Below are positions 15,917 to 17,195 of a stretch of 17,195 nt of DNA, piece by piece. This DNA comes from JBAYDV01 sp041668045 (GTDB lineage Bacteria; Bacteroidota; Bacteroidia; Bacteroidales; UBA932): positions 1 through 17,195 of the forward strand of contig JBAYDV010000041.1 of the NCBI GenBank assembly GCA_041668045.1. The letters are read 5' to 3'. The position numbers were made by a program, and so were the translations under genes. Numbering within the stretch: position 1 is the stretch's first letter; every line of letters begins with the position of its first letter. Under the pieces are notes generated by a model. It worked only from the letters and a program-made list of their open reading frames with translations, had not been told where the DNA came from and ran no database searches.

Positions 15917-16246
15917 TTACATTATACTGAATAGATATGCTGCATTACGAAAGAAATACCATATAAGGCCAAACAGGACTAATAAAGATATCGCTTTAAC
16001 GATAGACATTAATCCATTTTTATCTTTATGCCAATAATCCTCACGTCGGTACTTTTTACTATTCTCGCGAATAATACTACCAGGCTTATAATCAGGATCA
16101 TGCCATTCTCTCCCTTCACGAATAGCCTTCTCCATCTGAGCATTCTTCGCTACTTTTTCCCTTCTCTCTTTTTTCTCATCATAATACCTTGGTTCATAAT
16201 GAAAAAATCTGTGACTAGGAGTATTAAAAAAATTCATAAATGCCAT
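15917..16246 (-). CDS. Conserved-looking small basic protein with C-terminal membrane helix
   Basis: I do not recognise a named family. The 109-residue product starts with an aromatic segment (FFNTPSHRFFHYEPRYYDE, about 6-24), which is followed by a highly charged, probably helical region (about 24-75, many Lys/Arg/Glu). One hydrophobic helix follows (about 80-105) and the protein ends in FSIM. This architecture, with the FHYEPRYYDxxKERRE pattern, resembles short hypothetical proteins I associate with mutL in Bacteroidales, but I cannot confirm it. The helix near the C-terminus suggests a tail-anchored inner-membrane protein with a cytosolic charged domain. It heads the operon, with a promoter box 24 bases upstream, and mutL starts 8 bases after its stop. 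A role connected to MutL or to the membrane proteins downstream is speculation. Confidence 0.75.
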   Translation of the reverse strand: MAFMNFFNTPSHRFFHYEPRYYDEKKERREKVAKNAQMEKAIREGREWHDPDYKPGSIIRENSKKYRREDYWHKDKNGLMSIVKAISLLVLFGLIWYFFRNAAYLFSIM

Positions 16247-16269
16247 AACTTCTATTCTTTAATTAAATA

Positions 16270-16277
16270 CAAAGATA
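16270..16277 (-). promoter_or_regulatory. Bacteroidetes -7 box for the mutL operon
   Basis: Read on the - strand the octamer is TATCTTTG, matching TAnnTTTG, 23 bases before the start codon of the small membrane-protein gene. It is the only good box upstream of the five-gene unit. Confidence 0.5.
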
Positions 16278-16327
16278 CAAATTTTAAAGCAGTAATATAG
16301 CAATTTTTTATTACTCCATAAAATAAC

Positions 16328-16335
16328 TATATTTG
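16328..16335 (+). promoter_or_regulatory. Bacteroidetes -7 box for ispF
   Basis: TATATTTG matches TAnnTTTG and lies 27 bases before the ispF start codon. A T-run at 16304-16309 sits about 18 bases upstream, where the -33 element would be. Confidence 0.55.
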
Positions 16336-16362
16336 AACGAAATAAAAAATTAGCACAAAATA

Positions 16363-16848
16363 ATGTCAGACATTCGTATTGGTCAAGGATATGACGTACA
16401 TAAACTCGCTGAAGGTGAGGCACTTATATTATGCGGAATTAAAATAGACTATCATAAAGGCACAATAGCACACTCAGATGGAGATGTCGCCATTCATGCT
16501 CTATGTGATGCTATTTTAGGAGCCCTAGCACTTGGTGATATAGGACAACACTTTCCTGACACTTCAGATAAATTCAAGAATATAGATAGCACCATACTGC
16601 TTACCGAAGTAATGAAAATGATTAACACCCATGGCTATATTCTAGGCAATGCAGACATCACTTTAGCACTAGAAGAACCAAAAATGAGACCATATATCAT
16701 GGCAATGCGAGCTCGGTTAGCGCCATTATTGGGTACAGATATCAGTAGAATATCTATTAAAGCTACCACTACAGAACATCTAGGATTCACAGGCCGAGGC
16801 GAAGGTATCGCAGCCTATGCCTCCGTTTTATTATTAGAAAGACTTTAA
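16363..16848 (+). CDS. ispF: 2-C-methyl-D-erythritol 2,4-cyclodiphosphate synthase
   Basis: This 161-residue cytosolic enzyme of the MEP isoprenoid pathway cyclises 4-diphosphocytidyl-methylerythritol 2-phosphate, releasing CMP. The metal ligands are in GQGYDVHKL (D11, H13) and in AHSDGDVAIHALCDAILGA (H45). GDIGQHFPDT (58-67) forms the substrate pocket, and KATTTEHLGFTGRGEGI near residues 132-148 is the conserved CDP-binding end. Length is typical, and the enzyme is a homotrimer in its family. It diverges from the mutL operon within a 116-base intergenic region. The other MEP genes are not in this window, so it is not part of a pathway cluster here. One rare CGG Arg codon (16714-16716) is read by the tRNA-Arg CCG seen at 9451. 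Confidence 0.97.
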   Translation: MSDIRIGQGYDVHKLAEGEALILCGIKIDYHKGTIAHSDGDVAIHALCDAILGALALGDIGQHFPDTSDKFKNIDSTILLTEVMKMINTHGYILGNADITLALEEPKMRPYIMAMRARLAPLLGTDISRISIKATTTEHLGFTGRGEGIAAYASVLLLERL

Positions 16849-16955
16849 TAATAATACAAACATTCAACATATTTTAATAAAAAAATACAATTATATATTA
16901 GTATATATATAAGTAATGCATTATACTAAATATATAAATACAATCAAAGTAATAA

Positions 16956-17195
16956 ATGCAAACAGTAGCCGTTATAATTCCAATATATAAAAAGGAATTA
17001 ACTGAAAATGAACAAATATCTTTCAACAATATAACTTCAGTATTATATCAACATCCAATCATAGTTATAAAACCAGAAACATTGTCTTTAAATAGTTTAT
17101 TATCTTCACATTCTAACATACATGTAGAATCATTTGATAATGCATATTTTAAAGGTCGAGGAGGTTATAATAGACTAATGATGGATTCTAAATTT
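16956..17195 (+). CDS. DUF5672-like polysaccharide-locus protein (5' part, cut by window end)
   Basis: An ATG at 16956 opens a frame that continues for 80 codons to the window edge. The visible N-terminus begins TVAVIIPIYKKELTENEQIS, then has HPIIVIKPETL, VESFDNAYFKGRGGYNRLMM and a final SKF. The strand-loop IIPIYK followed by acidic ENEQIS, plus the F-D-x-x-Y-F-K-G-x-x-G-Y-N-R-L-M pattern, matches the start of DUF5672-type proteins that I associate with glycosyltransferase and capsular-polysaccharide clusters in Bacteroides. The function is not established from this fragment; a sugar-transfer role is inferred. No -7 box is evident in the 107 bases after ispF, so the gene may be read through from ispF or use a weak promoter. 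Confidence 0.7.
   Translation, partial: MQTVAVIIPIYKKELTENEQISFNNITSVLYQHPIIVIKPETLSLNSLLSSHSNIHVESFDNAYFKGRGGYNRLMMDSKF

Noticed and set aside
16028..16300. 90-codon + strand frame antisense to the small membrane-protein gene
   Set aside because: It covers the opposite strand of a gene that fits the mutL operon spacing and runs through the promoter region; no independent support.
16849..16955. Terminator or promoter between ispF and the DUF5672-like gene
   Set aside because: The interval is almost pure A/T with no GC-clamped stem and no TAnnTTTG box on the + strand.

Overview
The window looks like chromosomal core DNA of a low-GC member of the Bacteroidales, probably a gut anaerobe. The evidence is the AT-rich composition, -7 promoter boxes of the Bacteroidetes type (TAnnTTTG), weak or absent Shine-Dalgarno sequences, a pyruvate:ferredoxin oxidoreductase, a bacteroidal nucleoside-symporter-like MFS protein, a mutL/rhomboid/EEP neighbourhood and a DUF5672-like polysaccharide gene entering at the right edge. 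No species can be named from sequence alone. There is no insertion sequence, phage gene, CRISPR array or toxin system, so the window is not an obvious accessory island.

Layout from left to right. Bases 1-387 hold no gene, only two hairpins and a promoter box. A sugar-phosphate nucleotidyltransferase (388-1308, +) ends in a clear terminator. A second + strand unit follows: a short-chain dehydrogenase with a membrane-anchor-like tail, a two-domain VOC protein and a signal-peptide-bearing outer-membrane barrel protein (1556-4834). It converges on a - strand pair, fabD then nifJ (9409 to 4967), across an intergenic region with a bidirectional terminator and two more hairpins. A tRNA-Arg (CCG) lies divergently upstream of fabD. 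A DUF308/HdeD-like membrane protein (-) and a nucleoside-symporter-like MFS transporter (+) diverge from 10188-10359.

The right part is a tightly packed - strand operon: small membrane protein, mutL, rhomboid protease, membrane-anchored EEP phosphohydrolase and a Sua5/YrdC-type protein (16246 to 11701, gaps of 1-8 bases). Divergent from it is ispF (+), followed by the truncated DUF5672-like gene.

The genes are mostly housekeeping: acetyl-CoA production (NifJ) and its use in fatty-acid synthesis (FabD), isoprenoid precursor synthesis (IspF), mismatch repair (MutL), tRNA modification (Sua5) and transport. I see no convincing new multi-gene system. The points most worth a second look are a MutL whose C-terminal endonuclease motif appears eroded, a Sua5-type protein with an internal insertion of about 33 residues, the SDR-VOC-barrel cassette of unknown substrate, and a possible fabD promoter that would transcribe antisense through the tRNA.
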